A stretch of 64,000 nt of DNA from the NCBI RefSeq assembly GCF_014646235.1, contig NZ_BMNB01000008.1, forward strand, positions 62,001-126,000, written 5' to 3'. The position numbers and the translations under genes were made by a program. Positions 45,477 through 54,162 of the stretch are shown here, piece by piece. The notes beneath the pieces were generated by a model, which saw only the letters and a program-made list of their open reading frames with translations, searched no databases and was not told the origin of the DNA. Source of the stretch: Micromonospora sonchi (lineage in GTDB: Bacteria; Actinomycetota; Actinomycetes; Mycobacteriales; Micromonosporaceae). The first letter of the stretch is position 1, and the number at the start of each line of letters is the position of its first letter.

Positions 45477-45685
45477 CGTATGCGACCCGCCCGCCGGACG
45501 CCATCTGGCCCGGCGCTGACCAGGGGGGATGCGGCCATTTCGACCCAGTACGGAGAGCAAGATCCGGAATCTCCGCCATAGCACACCCGGGGCATGATCG
45601 TCCGCTTGTCCACAGCACCCTCGGTCGTCCACAGATCGCGCCCACGGGGTCGCCGAGAGCGGCCCACGCCAGCAGGGTGCCGGTC

Positions 45686-46045
45686 ATGACCAAGCGAAAC
45701 CAGGCCGTCGGCGGGTACGGAGAGCGGTGCGCCGTCCGCCACCTCATCGAGACGGGGCTGCGCCCGGTGGCCCAGAACTGGCGTTGCCGGTCGGGAGAGA
45801 TCGACATCATCGCCTGGGACGGGCCGGTGCTGGCCTTCTGCGAGGTGAAGACTCGCCGCAACGCGGACTTCGGCACGCCCGCCGAGGCGGTGGTGCCGAG
45901 CAAGGCGCGCCGGCTGCGTCGGCTCGCGGCCGAATGGCTGGCGACTACCGGCACCAACGCCGACGAGATTCGTTTCGACGTCATCTCGGTCCTGCTGCCC
46001 GGCACCGGCCGGGCCCACGTCGAGCACCTCCGAGGGGCGTTCTGA
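45686..46045 (+). CDS. UPF0102 (YraN) family endonuclease-like protein
   Basis: 119 aa. Restriction-endonuclease-like fold: GYGERCAVRHLIETGLRPVAQNWRC and SGEIDIIAWDG...FCEVKTRR near residues 37-58, giving the E-x-D-x(n)-E-V-K core. Function unproven, often proposed as DNA repair/uptake related. ATG at 45686; GTG nine bases earlier is an in-frame alternative. Stop overlaps the comM start by one base (TGATG). Confidence 0.92.
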   Translation: MTKRNQAVGGYGERCAVRHLIETGLRPVAQNWRCRSGEIDIIAWDGPVLAFCEVKTRRNADFGTPAEAVVPSKARRLRRLAAEWLATTGTNADEIRFDVISVLLPGTGRAHVEHLRGAF

Positions 46046-47562
46046 TGAGCTACGCCCGAGTGCTCTGCGTGGGGCTGGTCGGAATGACCGGGCACCTGGT
46101 GGAGGTGGAGGCCGACCTCGCGCCCGGCCTGCCCGGAGTGGTCATTTCCGGGCTGCCCGACACTGCCCTGCACGAGGCCCGGGACCGGGTCCGGGCTGCG
46201 GTGGTCAACTCCGGTCAACGTTGGCCGAACCGTCGGATAACCCTCAACCTGCTACCGGCCACCCTGCCCAAGTTCGGATCGGCGTTCGACCTGGCGATCG
46301 CGGTGGCGTTGCTCGGCGGTTCCGGTGAGCTGCCGCTGGCAGCACTGGACGACGTGGTGATCCTCGGCGAACTCGGCCTGGACGGGACGGTGCGGCCGGT
46401 GCGGGGCGTCCTGCCGATGGTCGCGGCAGCCGCGAAGGCCGGCGTCGGACGGGTGATCGTCCCGGCCGGCAACACCGCCGAGGCCGCGGTCGTGCCCGGA
46501 TTACGGGTACGCGGCGTGGACAGCCTGCACCGGTTGGTCAGCTTCGTCCGCGACGGTGACCCGCTGACCGAGCCGCCGGCCGGCGCCCCGCCCTCGACCG
46601 CGGCCGGCCCCGATCTGGTCGAGGTCGCCGGGCAGTGGCTCGGCCGCCGGGCCCTGGAGGTCGCCGCCGCCGGCGGGCACCATCTGGCCCTGATCGGGCC
46701 ACCAGGGGCCGGCAAGACGATGCTCGCGGAGCGCCTGCCGTCGATCCTGCCCCACCTGGACGACGACGCCGCGCTGGAGGTGACCGCGCTGCACTCGATC
46801 GCCGGGCTGTTGCCGACGGGTGCGGGGCTGCTCCGTCGACCTCCGTTCCAGGCTCCGCACCACACCGCGACGGTGCCGTCCATCGTCGGCGGCGGGCCGG
46901 GCCTGGCCCGGCCCGGCGCGGTCTCCCTCGCCCACCGCGGGGTGCTCTTCCTGGACGAGGCGCCCGAGTTCAGCAAGGGCGCCCTGGAGGCACTGCGCCA
47001 GCCGTTGGAGAACGGCCGGGTGCTGTTGACCCGCAGTCGGGGCGGCGCTGAATATCCGGCCCGGGCCCAACTGGTACTCGCGGCCAACCCCTGCCCCTGC
47101 GCCAGTCCGGCCGGCGACGACCGCTGTGAGTGCCCGCCACTGACCCGTCGCCGCTACCTCAGCCGGCTCTCGGGTCCGCTGCTCGACCGGATCGACCTTC
47201 AGGTGCGCCTGCCACCGATGCGCGCGGCCGAACTGATGGAGTCCACCGCGCCCGAATCCTCTGCGGTCGTCGCCGCCCGGGTGGCGGCGGCCCGCGCGGC
47301 GGCGGCCACCCGGTGGGCCGCATCGGGTCACCGGCTCAACGCCGAGATACCCGGCCCGGAGCTGCGCCGCCCGCCGTGGCGGTTGGCGGTCCAGGACACC
47401 GCGGAGCTGCGATCGCGGCTCGACGCCGGATCGCTCTCCGCGCGCGGCTTCGACCGGGTCATCCGGCTCGCGTGGACCATTGCCGACCTGGACGGGCGGG
47501 CACGCCCCGACCGGGAGGACGTCGCCGAGGCCATCCAGCTCAGAACGGGAGAGGGTACGTGA
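46045..47562 (+). CDS. comM: YifB/ComM-family Mg-chelatase-like AAA ATPase
   Basis: 505 aa. N-terminal lon-protease-like domain (MSYARVLCVGLVGMTGHLVEVE); Walker A LIGPPGAGKTMLAERLPSILP near residue 215; sensor region LFLDEAPEFSKGALEALRQPLENG near 305; Cys-rich zinc-like NPCPCASPAGDDRCECPPLTRRRY near 350. In transformable bacteria ComM promotes branch migration of integrating DNA. Overlaps yraN by one base and dprA by four (GTGA). Confidence 0.95.
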   Translation: MSYARVLCVGLVGMTGHLVEVEADLAPGLPGVVISGLPDTALHEARDRVRAAVVNSGQRWPNRRITLNLLPATLPKFGSAFDLAIAVALLGGSGELPLAALDDVVILGELGLDGTVRPVRGVLPMVAAAAKAGVGRVIVPAGNTAEAAVVPGLRVRGVDSLHRLVSFVRDGDPLTEPPAGAPPSTAAGPDLVEVAGQWLGRRALEVAAAGGHHLALIGPPGAGKTMLAERLPSILPHLDDDAALEVTALHSIAGLLPTGAGLLRRPPFQAPHHTATVPSIVGGGPGLARPGAVSLAHRGVLFLDEAPEFSKGALEALRQPLENGRVLLTRSRGGAEYPARAQLVLAANPCPCASPAGDDRCECPPLTRRRYLSRLSGPLLDRIDLQVRLPPMRAAELMESTAPESSAVVAARVAAARAAAATRWAASGHRLNAEIPGPELRRPPWRLAVQDTAELRSRLDAGSLSARGFDRVIRLAWTIADLDGRARPDREDVAEAIQLRTGEGT

Positions 47563-48758
47563 GTACGCGCGAGGAGTCGGTGCTGGCCCGGGTGGCGTTG
47601 ACCTGGTTGGCGGAGCCGGGAACGCGGTCGGTGCACAGGATGGTCGACGTGCTCGGACCGGTGGACACGTTGGATCTACTGCTCGACGGCGGGGCCCCGC
47701 AGGAGGCGCTACGCGAGAGCGTGGCGGCGCGCAGCGGCGCCGGGGACGCCCGGTCGGTCGCCGCCGAGGCGCTGGGAAACATCGACCGGCTCGGTGCCCG
47801 CATCGTCATTCCCGGTGACGAGGACTGGCCCGCGACGGTCGAGGAACTGCGCAGGCTGCACCTGCCCGACGCTCACCGCCGGGTCGATCTGGAGACCGCA
47901 CCGCCGCTCTGCTTCTGGGTACGCGGACCGTGGCCGCTGGCCGAGGCGTTGGAACGTTCCGTGGCGGTGGTGGGTGCGCGCGCTGCCACCTCGTACGGCA
48001 TTCACATCGCCACCGATCTCGGTTACGGCCTGGCCGACCGGGGCTGGACGGTCGTCTCCGGCGGCGCGTTCGGCATCGACGCCGCCGCGCATCGTGGTGC
48101 GCTGAACGCGAACGGTCTGACCGTCGCGGTGCTCGCCTGCGGCGTGGACCGCCCCTACCCGATGGGCAACGCCGCGTTGTTCGACCGGATCGCGGACACC
48201 GGCCTGCTGGTGAGCGAGTGGCCGCCCGGGGCCGAGCCCCTGCGCCCACGGTTCCTCATCCGCAACCGGGTGATCGCGGCGGGCACCCGGGGAACGGTGC
48301 TGGTCGAGGCGGCGGCCCGCAGCGGCGCGACCCAGACCACCAGACGGGCCATCGGGCTGAACCGGCCGGCGATGGTGGTGCCCGGTCCGGTCACCTCGGC
48401 GATGTCCGTCGGCGCCCACGAGCTGCTGCGCGAGCAGCCGACGGCGCGCCTGGTGACCGGGCTCGACCAGGTGTTGGAGGAGGTGGGCCGGATCGGCGAG
48501 CTGGCACCGGTGCCGCGCGGTCCGGATCGGCCCACGGACCTGCTCGACGACGACGCGAGGGCGATCGTGGAGGCGATGCCGCGGCGCGGCACGGTCGATG
48601 TGGACGCCCTCGCCGCGCGAGCCGGTCTGGCCGTCCGGACGGTGCTGCGCAAGCTGTCCACGCTGGAGGAACTGGCCCTGGTGGTACGCCGCGCCGACGG
48701 CTACCTCCTGGCTGCCCGGCCGGGCCGATCGGGTCCGGCCGAGCAGCCGGAACGGTGA
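47559..48758 (+). CDS. dprA: DNA-processing protein DprA
   Basis: 399 aa, single-strand DNA binding protein that loads RecA. Rossmann-like fold with SVAVVGARAATSYG near residue 129, SGGAFGIDAAAHRGAL near 165, and ARSGATQTTRRAI near 255; an N-terminal helical domain and a C-terminal winged helix (VDALAARAGLAVRTVLRKLSTLEELALV). GTG start at 47559. Third gene of the yraN-comM-dprA chain. Confidence 0.95.
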   Translation: MSTREESVLARVALTWLAEPGTRSVHRMVDVLGPVDTLDLLLDGGAPQEALRESVAARSGAGDARSVAAEALGNIDRLGARIVIPGDEDWPATVEELRRLHLPDAHRRVDLETAPPLCFWVRGPWPLAEALERSVAVVGARAATSYGIHIATDLGYGLADRGWTVVSGGAFGIDAAAHRGALNANGLTVAVLACGVDRPYPMGNAALFDRIADTGLLVSEWPPGAEPLRPRFLIRNRVIAAGTRGTVLVEAAARSGATQTTRRAIGLNRPAMVVPGPVTSAMSVGAHELLREQPTARLVTGLDQVLEEVGRIGELAPVPRGPDRPTDLLDDDARAIVEAMPRRGTVDVDALAARAGLAVRTVLRKLSTLEELALVVRRADGYLLAARPGRSGPAEQPER

Positions 48759-48810
48759 AAGCCAGCGGTCGTGGCCGATCGCGCGACGGTGCCGGCCGTA
48801 CGCTGGTTCC

Positions 48811-49815
48811 GTGCGAGATTCGGACGCTCACGACCGGGGCACCCAGGCCACGCACGCGGCGCTGCCGGAGCAGCTGCGGGACGCGGTGGACGAGTTCGCC
48901 CGCCACCTCGCCACGGTCCGCAACCGCTCGGCGCACACGGTGCGCGCGTACGTCGCCGATCTGGTCTCCCTGCTGGACCATGCCGGGCGGATGGGCTGCA
49001 CCGAAGTGTCCGAGCTGAGCCTCGACACGGTACGCAGTTGGTTGGCGAGGCAACGGACGATGGGCGCTGCCCGCACGTCGCTGGCCCGACGCGCGGCGAC
49101 GGCACGCACGTTCAGCGCCTGGGCGCATCGCGGCGGGCTCCTGCCCACCGACGTCGCCGCCACGCTGGCCGGCCCCCGCCCGCAGCGCGCGCTGCCCACC
49201 GTGCTCCGCGCCGACCAGGCCACGCTGCTCGTCGAGGCCCCCGGCCGCGCTACGGCCGACAACCCCGAACCGCCCGTGGCCGCGGCGGGCTCACCCGATC
49301 GTGTGGCCGAGGCCGTACTGCTGCGCGACCGGGCGCTGTTGGAAGTGCTCTACGGCACCGGAGTACGCGTCAGCGAGGCGTGCGGGATCGACGTGGCGGA
49401 CGTCGACCACGGTCGGCGGGTGGTGCGGGTACGCGGCAAGGGCGGACGGGAGCGGGTGGTGCCGTACGGGGTACCGGCCCAGCGGGCGATCGACGACTGG
49501 CTGCGGCAGGGGCGGCCGGTGTTGGCGGGCCCGGCATCCCGCGACGCGCTGCTGCTCGGCGCTCGGGGCGGCCGTCTGCACCCGACGACCGCCCGCCGGA
49601 TCGTCGGTGGGTACGCCGACGCCGCCAGCCTGCCCCGGATCAGCCCGCACGCGCTACGCCACTCAGCCGCCACCCACCTGCTCGAAGGTGGCGCGGACCT
49701 GCGGGCGGTGCAGGAACTGCTGGGGCACTCCTCGCTGGCCAGCACGCAGCTCTACACCCATGTCTCCGTGGAGCGGCTGCGGGCCGCCTACCGGCAGGCG
49801 CATCCCCGAGCCTGA
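48811..49815 (+). CDS. xerC: Tyrosine recombinase XerC
   Basis: 334 aa. Chromosome-dimer-resolving tyrosine recombinase. Core-binding N-terminus (EFARHLATVRNRSAHTVRAYVADL); catalytic Arg in LYGTGVRVSEACG near 183, Lys in VRGKGGRERVVP near 208, HALRHSAATHLLEGG near 280, GHSSLASTQLYTH with the nucleophilic Tyr near 313. GTG at 48811. Next to dprA, a common actinobacterial order. Confidence 0.93.
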   Translation: MRDSDAHDRGTQATHAALPEQLRDAVDEFARHLATVRNRSAHTVRAYVADLVSLLDHAGRMGCTEVSELSLDTVRSWLARQRTMGAARTSLARRAATARTFSAWAHRGGLLPTDVAATLAGPRPQRALPTVLRADQATLLVEAPGRATADNPEPPVAAAGSPDRVAEAVLLRDRALLEVLYGTGVRVSEACGIDVADVDHGRRVVRVRGKGGRERVVPYGVPAQRAIDDWLRQGRPVLAGPASRDALLLGARGGRLHPTTARRIVGGYADAASLPRISPHALRHSAATHLLEGGADLRAVQELLGHSSLASTQLYTHVSVERLRAAYRQAHPRA

Positions 49816-49885
49816 CCGCACAGAGGCTGCCACCGGCTGGCGCCGACGGACGCGAGGCGATCACGATCGGCGTTACGATCATCCG

Positions 49886-51067
49886 GTGAGCGTCCCACCG
49901 CCGCCCGAGCCGATCACAGGCGGCCGGCTGCTCTTCTCCCTCGACCCGGCGGTGAGCCATCTCAACCACGGCTCGTTCGGCGCGGTGCCGATCGTCGTAC
50001 AGCGGGCCCAGCAGCGGCTGCGCGACGAGATGGAGGCCGATCCGCTGCGCTTCTTCACCCAGGGGCTGGTCGACCGGATCACGCACACCCGCCGCCATCT
50101 GGCCGGTTTCCTCGGCGCCGACCCCGACGGCACCGCGCTGACCACGAACGCGACCACCGGTGTGGCGGTGGTGCTCCAGTCGCTCGGGCTGCGCCCCGAC
50201 GACGAGGTGCTCACCACCGATCACGGCTACGGCGCGGTCGAGTTCTCCGTCCGGCGGGAGTGCCGCCGCACCGGGGCGACACACCGGGTGCTGCGGCTGC
50301 CGCTGGCCGCCACCGACGAGGAGGTCGTGCAGATCGTGCGGGCCGGGCTGCGGCCCGGGCGTACCCGGCTGCTCGTCATCGACCAGCTCACCTCGGCCAC
50401 GGCCAGGTTGCTTCCGGCCGCCGCCATCGCCGGGGTGGCCCGCGAGCACGGGGTGTCGGTGCTGGTCGACGCCGCGCACGCGCCCGGCATGCTGCCGGCG
50501 ACGGTGCAGAGCATCGGCGCCGACTTCTGGGTGGGCAACCTGCACAAGTGGGGGTACGCCCCACGGGGCACCGCCGTGCTCGTGGTCGCCCGACCGTGGC
50601 GGGAGCGGATCGAGCCGTTGGTGGTCTCCTGGGAGCAGGAGGCGGGCTTCCCCGGGCGGGTGGAGTGGCAGGCGACGGCGGACTACACCGCCTGGCTCAG
50701 TGCCCCGGTGGGGCTCTACACGCTGCGCAGCCTGGGGCACGATCGGGTACGTGAGCACAACGCGGCACTGGCCGCGTACGGCCAGCGGGTGGTGGGGGAC
50801 GCGCTCGGCGTGTCACCGGTCGACCTGCCGGACCCCGGCGGACCCGGGGTCGCCATGCGGATCATCCCGTTGCCGGCGGGCCTGGCCACGAACATCGACG
50901 CGGCGCGGGCGCTGCGGGCCCGGATCGCCGAGCGGCTCGCCGCCCAGGTGGCGGTGATGACCTGGGACGGACGCGGCTGGCTGCGGCTCTGCGGGCAGGT
51001 GTACAACTCGCCCGACGAGTACGAACGGCTCGCCGGCCGGCTGCCCGCGCTGCTCGCTCAACGTTGA
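49886..51067 (+). CDS. PLP-dependent class V aminotransferase / isopenicillin-N-epimerase-like
   Basis: 393 aa. LNHGSFGAVP near residue 30, then TTNATTGVAVVLQSLGL near 85, PLP-phosphate and lysine region IGADFWVGNLHKWGYAPRGTAVL near 213-232, with the Schiff-base Lys in LHKWG. Members include desulfurase-type and epimerase-type enzymes; substrate unknown. GTG start at 49886. Its last 200 bases overlap the M23 gene on the other strand. Confidence 0.9.
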   Translation: MSVPPPPEPITGGRLLFSLDPAVSHLNHGSFGAVPIVVQRAQQRLRDEMEADPLRFFTQGLVDRITHTRRHLAGFLGADPDGTALTTNATTGVAVVLQSLGLRPDDEVLTTDHGYGAVEFSVRRECRRTGATHRVLRLPLAATDEEVVQIVRAGLRPGRTRLLVIDQLTSATARLLPAAAIAGVAREHGVSVLVDAAHAPGMLPATVQSIGADFWVGNLHKWGYAPRGTAVLVVARPWRERIEPLVVSWEQEAGFPGRVEWQATADYTAWLSAPVGLYTLRSLGHDRVREHNAALAAYGQRVVGDALGVSPVDLPDPGGPGVAMRIIPLPAGLATNIDAARALRARIAERLAAQVAVMTWDGRGWLRLCGQVYNSPDEYERLAGRLPALLAQR

Positions 51068-51677
51068 CCCCGCCGACCCCGTCGAGCGGCAGCAGGCGCG
51101 CTCGGCCGAGGCCGAGCAGGGCCAGTGGATCGAGGTAGTCGGGCCCGCGACGCAGCCCCCAGTGCAGGCACGCTGGGGCGGGGCAGCCGGGATGCCCGGC
51201 CAGCAGGTGCCCCAGGACGGCCCCGGCCGGCAGCACGGTGCCCGCCGCGACCGCCGGTTGGACCGGCTCGTAGGTGGTCCGCAGCCCGTCGGCGTGACCG
51301 ACGGTCATCACCGGCCGGCCGGCGACCATCCCGGCGAACAGGACCGTGCCCGCACCGGCCGCCCGGACCGGCGCGCCGGCCGGTGCGAGCAGGTCGACCC
51401 CCCGGTGACCGGACAGCCACGGGCGGGGCGGCGGATCGAACCGGCGTACCGGATGCGGCGTGCCGTCCACCGGCCACCGGAACGGACCGGCGGCCCCGGG
51501 CGGTACGACGCCTTCCGTCACCTGCCACGCCGCTGGCGGTGGACCGCCCAGCGGGGCGGGACCGTGCAGAGCAGCCGGCTGGGCCGTCGCCACGCTGCGC
51601 ACCGCCGGTGTCGGGATCAGCATGAGCAGCACGAGACCACCGAGCATCCGGCGGAGCGGGATCGACCGTGTTCGCAT
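50862..51677 (-). CDS. Secreted M23-family metallopeptidase with run-on C-terminus
   Basis: 271 aa as read. Signal peptide (MRTRSIPLRRMLGGLVLLMLI) then the peptidase: GHRGVDLLAPAGAPV near residue 91, with the zinc His/Asp, and CLHWGLRRGPDYLDPLALLG near 170-190 with the last His (LHWG). This M23 LytM pattern cuts peptidoglycan cross-links. The last 70 or so residues (Arg/Ala/Pro-rich) extend 206 bp over the opposite-strand aminotransferase and look non-native: a one-base shift near 51075 would end the protein at 51058. ATG at 51677. Confidence 0.82.
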   Translation of the reverse strand: MRTRSIPLRRMLGGLVLLMLIPTPAVRSVATAQPAALHGPAPLGGPPPAAWQVTEGVVPPGAAGPFRWPVDGTPHPVRRFDPPPRPWLSGHRGVDLLAPAGAPVRAAGAGTVLFAGMVAGRPVMTVGHADGLRTTYEPVQPAVAAGTVLPAGAVLGHLLAGHPGCPAPACLHWGLRRGPDYLDPLALLGLGRARLLPLDGVGGVNVERAARAAGRRAVRTRRASCTPARRAAASRVRPRSSPPPGRRAARRSGPAAPAPRRCSWPGPPATG

Positions 51678-51857
51678 ACCGGCGAGCCTGCCGGGCTCGG
51701 GTGAGGCCGACCACCCCGAAGCGCTCCTCTGTGGATAACCGAAGGCGCTGTGGACAAGCCCCACCGAGACAGGTGATCTGTTATGGACCGGTCGCGGAGG
51801 ACGCCAGCGGCGGGTGGGGGTCCGCCGACAGCGCCGGGCCGGAGCGCGGGACGTGGA

Positions 51858-52181
51858 TCAGCCGCCGAAGCCGGAGTCGGCGGGAAGGGAGATGTCGGGC
51901 TTCTCCAACTCCTCGACGTTGACGTCCTTGAACGTCATCACCCGGACATTTTTGACAAACCGGGCAGGGCGGTACATGTCCCACACCCAGGCGTCGTGCA
52001 TCTCGACCTCGAAGTAGACCTCGCCGTCGGAGTTACGCACGTGCAGGTCGACCTGATTGGCCAGGTAGAACCGCCGCTCGGTCTCCACCACGTAGGAGAA
52101 CTGACGGACGATGTCGCGGTACTCCCGGTAGAGCTGGAGCTCCATCTCGGTCTCGTACTTCTCGAGATCTTCCGCGCTCAT
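51858..52181 (-). CDS. DUF2469 conserved actinobacterial protein
   Basis: 107 aa. Begins MSAEDLEKYETEMELQLYREYRDI and contains FSYVVETERRFYLANQVDLHV and FEVEMHDAWVWDMYRPARFVKNVRVMTFKDVNVEEL, an actinobacteria-wide family of unknown function encoded next to rnhB. ATG at 52181 overlaps the rnhB stop (ATGA). No signal or membrane segment seen. Confidence 0.93.
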   Translation of the reverse strand: MSAEDLEKYETEMELQLYREYRDIVRQFSYVVETERRFYLANQVDLHVRNSDGEVYFEVEMHDAWVWDMYRPARFVKNVRVMTFKDVNVEELEKPDISLPADSGFGG

Positions 52182-52990
52182 CGCACTCCGCCTTCCATGA
52201 CCACATCTTCCCCCACCGGCGTCGGAGGCCAAGGCTGCTCGCCCAACGCCACGCCGACGGTACCCCCTGCGGCACCTGAACACTCCATCGGCTCGTCCGG
52301 GCTTGCGCCCAGCGGTCGGCGCGAGCGCGGCGGGCGGCCGTCGAGGCCGGTCACGGCGGCCACGTTGCCGTACGAGAACCGATGTTCCCGACACGGACCG
52401 CGTTCGCGCAACGCCGCGGTGTGCTCGGCGGTGATGTACCCCTTGTGTTCGGCGAAGCCGTAGCCGGGATACCTGGCGTCCAGATCCACCATGATCCGGT
52501 CCCGGGTCACCTTGGCCAGCACGCTCGCCGCCGCCACGCAGGCCGCCACCCGGTCGCCCTTCCACACGGCCAACCCGGGCACCTCCAGGCCGTCGACACC
52601 GAAGCCGTCGGTGAGCACGTACTCCGGCCGGACGGTCAGCGACGCCAGCGCCCGACGCAGGGCGGCCAGATTGCACACGTGCAGCCCCCGGGCGTCGACC
52701 TCCTCGGCCGGGATGACCACCACGGCGTACGCCGCGGCACGCGCGACGACCTCGTCGTACACCCGCTCCCGGCTCGCCGGGGTGAGCAGCTTGGAGTCGG
52801 CCAGACCGTCGATCTCGCCACGGCGGCCCTCCGACAGCACCGCGGCGGCGGCCACCAGCGGCCCGGCGCACGCGCCCCGACCGGCCTCGTCGGCACCGGC
52901 GACGAACCGGAAGCCGCGCCGTTGCAGGGCCCGCTCCAGGGCGTAGAGCCCGGCCTCGCGGCGCACCACCGTGCGCGGCGGGGTCAGCAC
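52178..52990 (-). CDS. rnhB: Ribonuclease HII
   Basis: 270 aa. Removes ribonucleotides from RNA-DNA hybrids. Catalytic FVAGADEAGRGACAGPLVAAAAVL near residue 28, DSKLLTPASRERVYDEV near 65, and VTDGFGVDGL-like LTDGFGVD near 128 carrying the later Asp; FAEHKGYITAEH near 185. The last 50 residues extend beyond the usual enzyme end. GTG at 52990. It overlaps the NUDIX gene by 7 bp and DUF2469 by 4 bp. Confidence 0.95.
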   Translation of the reverse strand: MLTPPRTVVRREAGLYALERALQRRGFRFVAGADEAGRGACAGPLVAAAAVLSEGRRGEIDGLADSKLLTPASRERVYDEVVARAAAYAVVVIPAEEVDARGLHVCNLAALRRALASLTVRPEYVLTDGFGVDGLEVPGLAVWKGDRVAACVAAASVLAKVTRDRIMVDLDARYPGYGFAEHKGYITAEHTAALRERGPCREHRFSYGNVAAVTGLDGRPPRSRRPLGASPDEPMECSGAAGGTVGVALGEQPWPPTPVGEDVVMEGGVR

Positions 52991-53472
52991 GCCGAGGCTC
53001 CCTTCCGCTGTGCCGCGCCGGCCAACGCGTCGGCCAGCACCGCCGCCAGATCCGTCGGGTAGCAGCGCTCGCCGGTCGTGGCCAACTCCTGCGCCGACCA
53101 CCAGCGGTGGCCGTCGACACTGCCCCGCTCCACCTCGCTGAACCCGGCCGTGTCGACCTCGTGGGCGGCCACCCGGACCAGGAAGAACTGCTGCTCCTGC
53201 CGGTACCACACCCCGTCGAAGGAGAACTCCGTGACGTCGGTGTGGACCGGCTCGCCGAACTCGGCCACGGTCAGTCGCAATCCGGTCTCCTCCGCCAGTT
53301 CGCGGGCCGCGCACTCGGCGTACGTCTCGCCCGGGTCCAGGCCGCCACCCGGAGTGAACCACCAGCGGCCGGCCTCGGGACGGACCGGGTCGAAGCCGCG
53401 GAACAGCAGCAACCGACCGGCCCCGTCGACCAGGAGCACGCGGGCGGCGCGCCTCGGCGTGTAGACCGTCAC
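52984..53472 (-). CDS. NUDIX hydrolase
   Basis: 162 aa. Nudix box GGGLDPGETYAECAARELAEETGL at about residues 40-63 fits GX5EX7REUXEEXGU. N-terminus RAARVLLVDGAGRLLLFRGFDP suggests a nucleotide or related substrate; not assignable. GTG at 53472 (VTVYTPRR) preferred; the frame is open to 53508. Overlaps rnhB start by 7 bp. Confidence 0.9.
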   Translation of the reverse strand: MTVYTPRRAARVLLVDGAGRLLLFRGFDPVRPEAGRWWFTPGGGLDPGETYAECAARELAEETGLRLTVAEFGEPVHTDVTEFSFDGVWYRQEQQFFLVRVAAHEVDTAGFSEVERGSVDGHRWWSAQELATTGERCYPTDLAAVLADALAGAAQRKGASAC

Positions 53473-53526
53473 CGCACCAGACTGCCAGACGTCGACGACA
53501 ACGCCCACGCCACGGGTGGCGCCCGG

Positions 53527-54162
53527 TCAGGGCCTGGGAATCGCCTCGAACTGCTCGGGCACGCTCAGCAGGGTGGCCCGGCTGACCGGCCAGAAGATCG
53601 TGAAGGCCCGGCCCACGACCTCCGTCTCCGGGATGGTGGCCGTGGTGATGTTCTGCTGCGACTGCTGGTAGTGCTCCAGCGAGTCACCCGAGGCGGAGCG
53701 GTGGTCACCCATGACCCAGAGCCGACCCTTCGGAATGACGACGTCGAACTCCTGGTCCGCCGGCTTGTCCTGGTGGCCGTCGAAGGAGAAGATGTACGGC
53801 TCGTCCAGCGACGCGCCGTTGATCATCAGGCGATCCTGCTCGTCACAGCAGACCACCCGGTCACCGCCGACGCCGATCACCCGCTTGATGAAGTCCTCCC
53901 CGGCGGGGTTGCCGCTCCACTCCGTCGGCGCCTTGAAGACGATCACCTCACCACGGTGCGGCGACCGAAAGTTGTACACCAGCTTGTTGACCAGCACCCG
54001 ATCGTCGATCTTGAGAGTGTTCTCCATGGACGGCGAGGGGATGTAGAAGGTCTGCAGTACGAAGGCACGCACCAGCACCGCGACCAGGATCGCCACCCCG
54101 AGGAGGATGGGTAGTTCCTTCCAGAAGGAGTGGCGCGACTTGTCGGTCTGCTCGTCAATCAC
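53527..54162 (-). CDS. lepB: Signal peptidase I (second tandem copy)
   Basis: 211 aa type I leader peptidase. One N-terminal membrane helix (LPILLGVAILVAVLVRAFVLQTF), the catalytic Ser in SPSMENTL near residue 45, the Lys in GEDFIKRVIGVGGD near residue 93, and box E GDHRSASGDS near 152. GTG at 54162 overlaps the preceding peptidase's stop by 4 bp. Cleaves signal peptides of exported proteins. Confidence 0.95.
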   Translation of the reverse strand: MIDEQTDKSRHSFWKELPILLGVAILVAVLVRAFVLQTFYIPSPSMENTLKIDDRVLVNKLVYNFRSPHRGEVIVFKAPTEWSGNPAGEDFIKRVIGVGGDRVVCCDEQDRLMINGASLDEPYIFSFDGHQDKPADQEFDVVIPKGRLWVMGDHRSASGDSLEHYQQSQQNITTATIPETEVVGRAFTIFWPVSRATLLSVPEQFEAIPRP

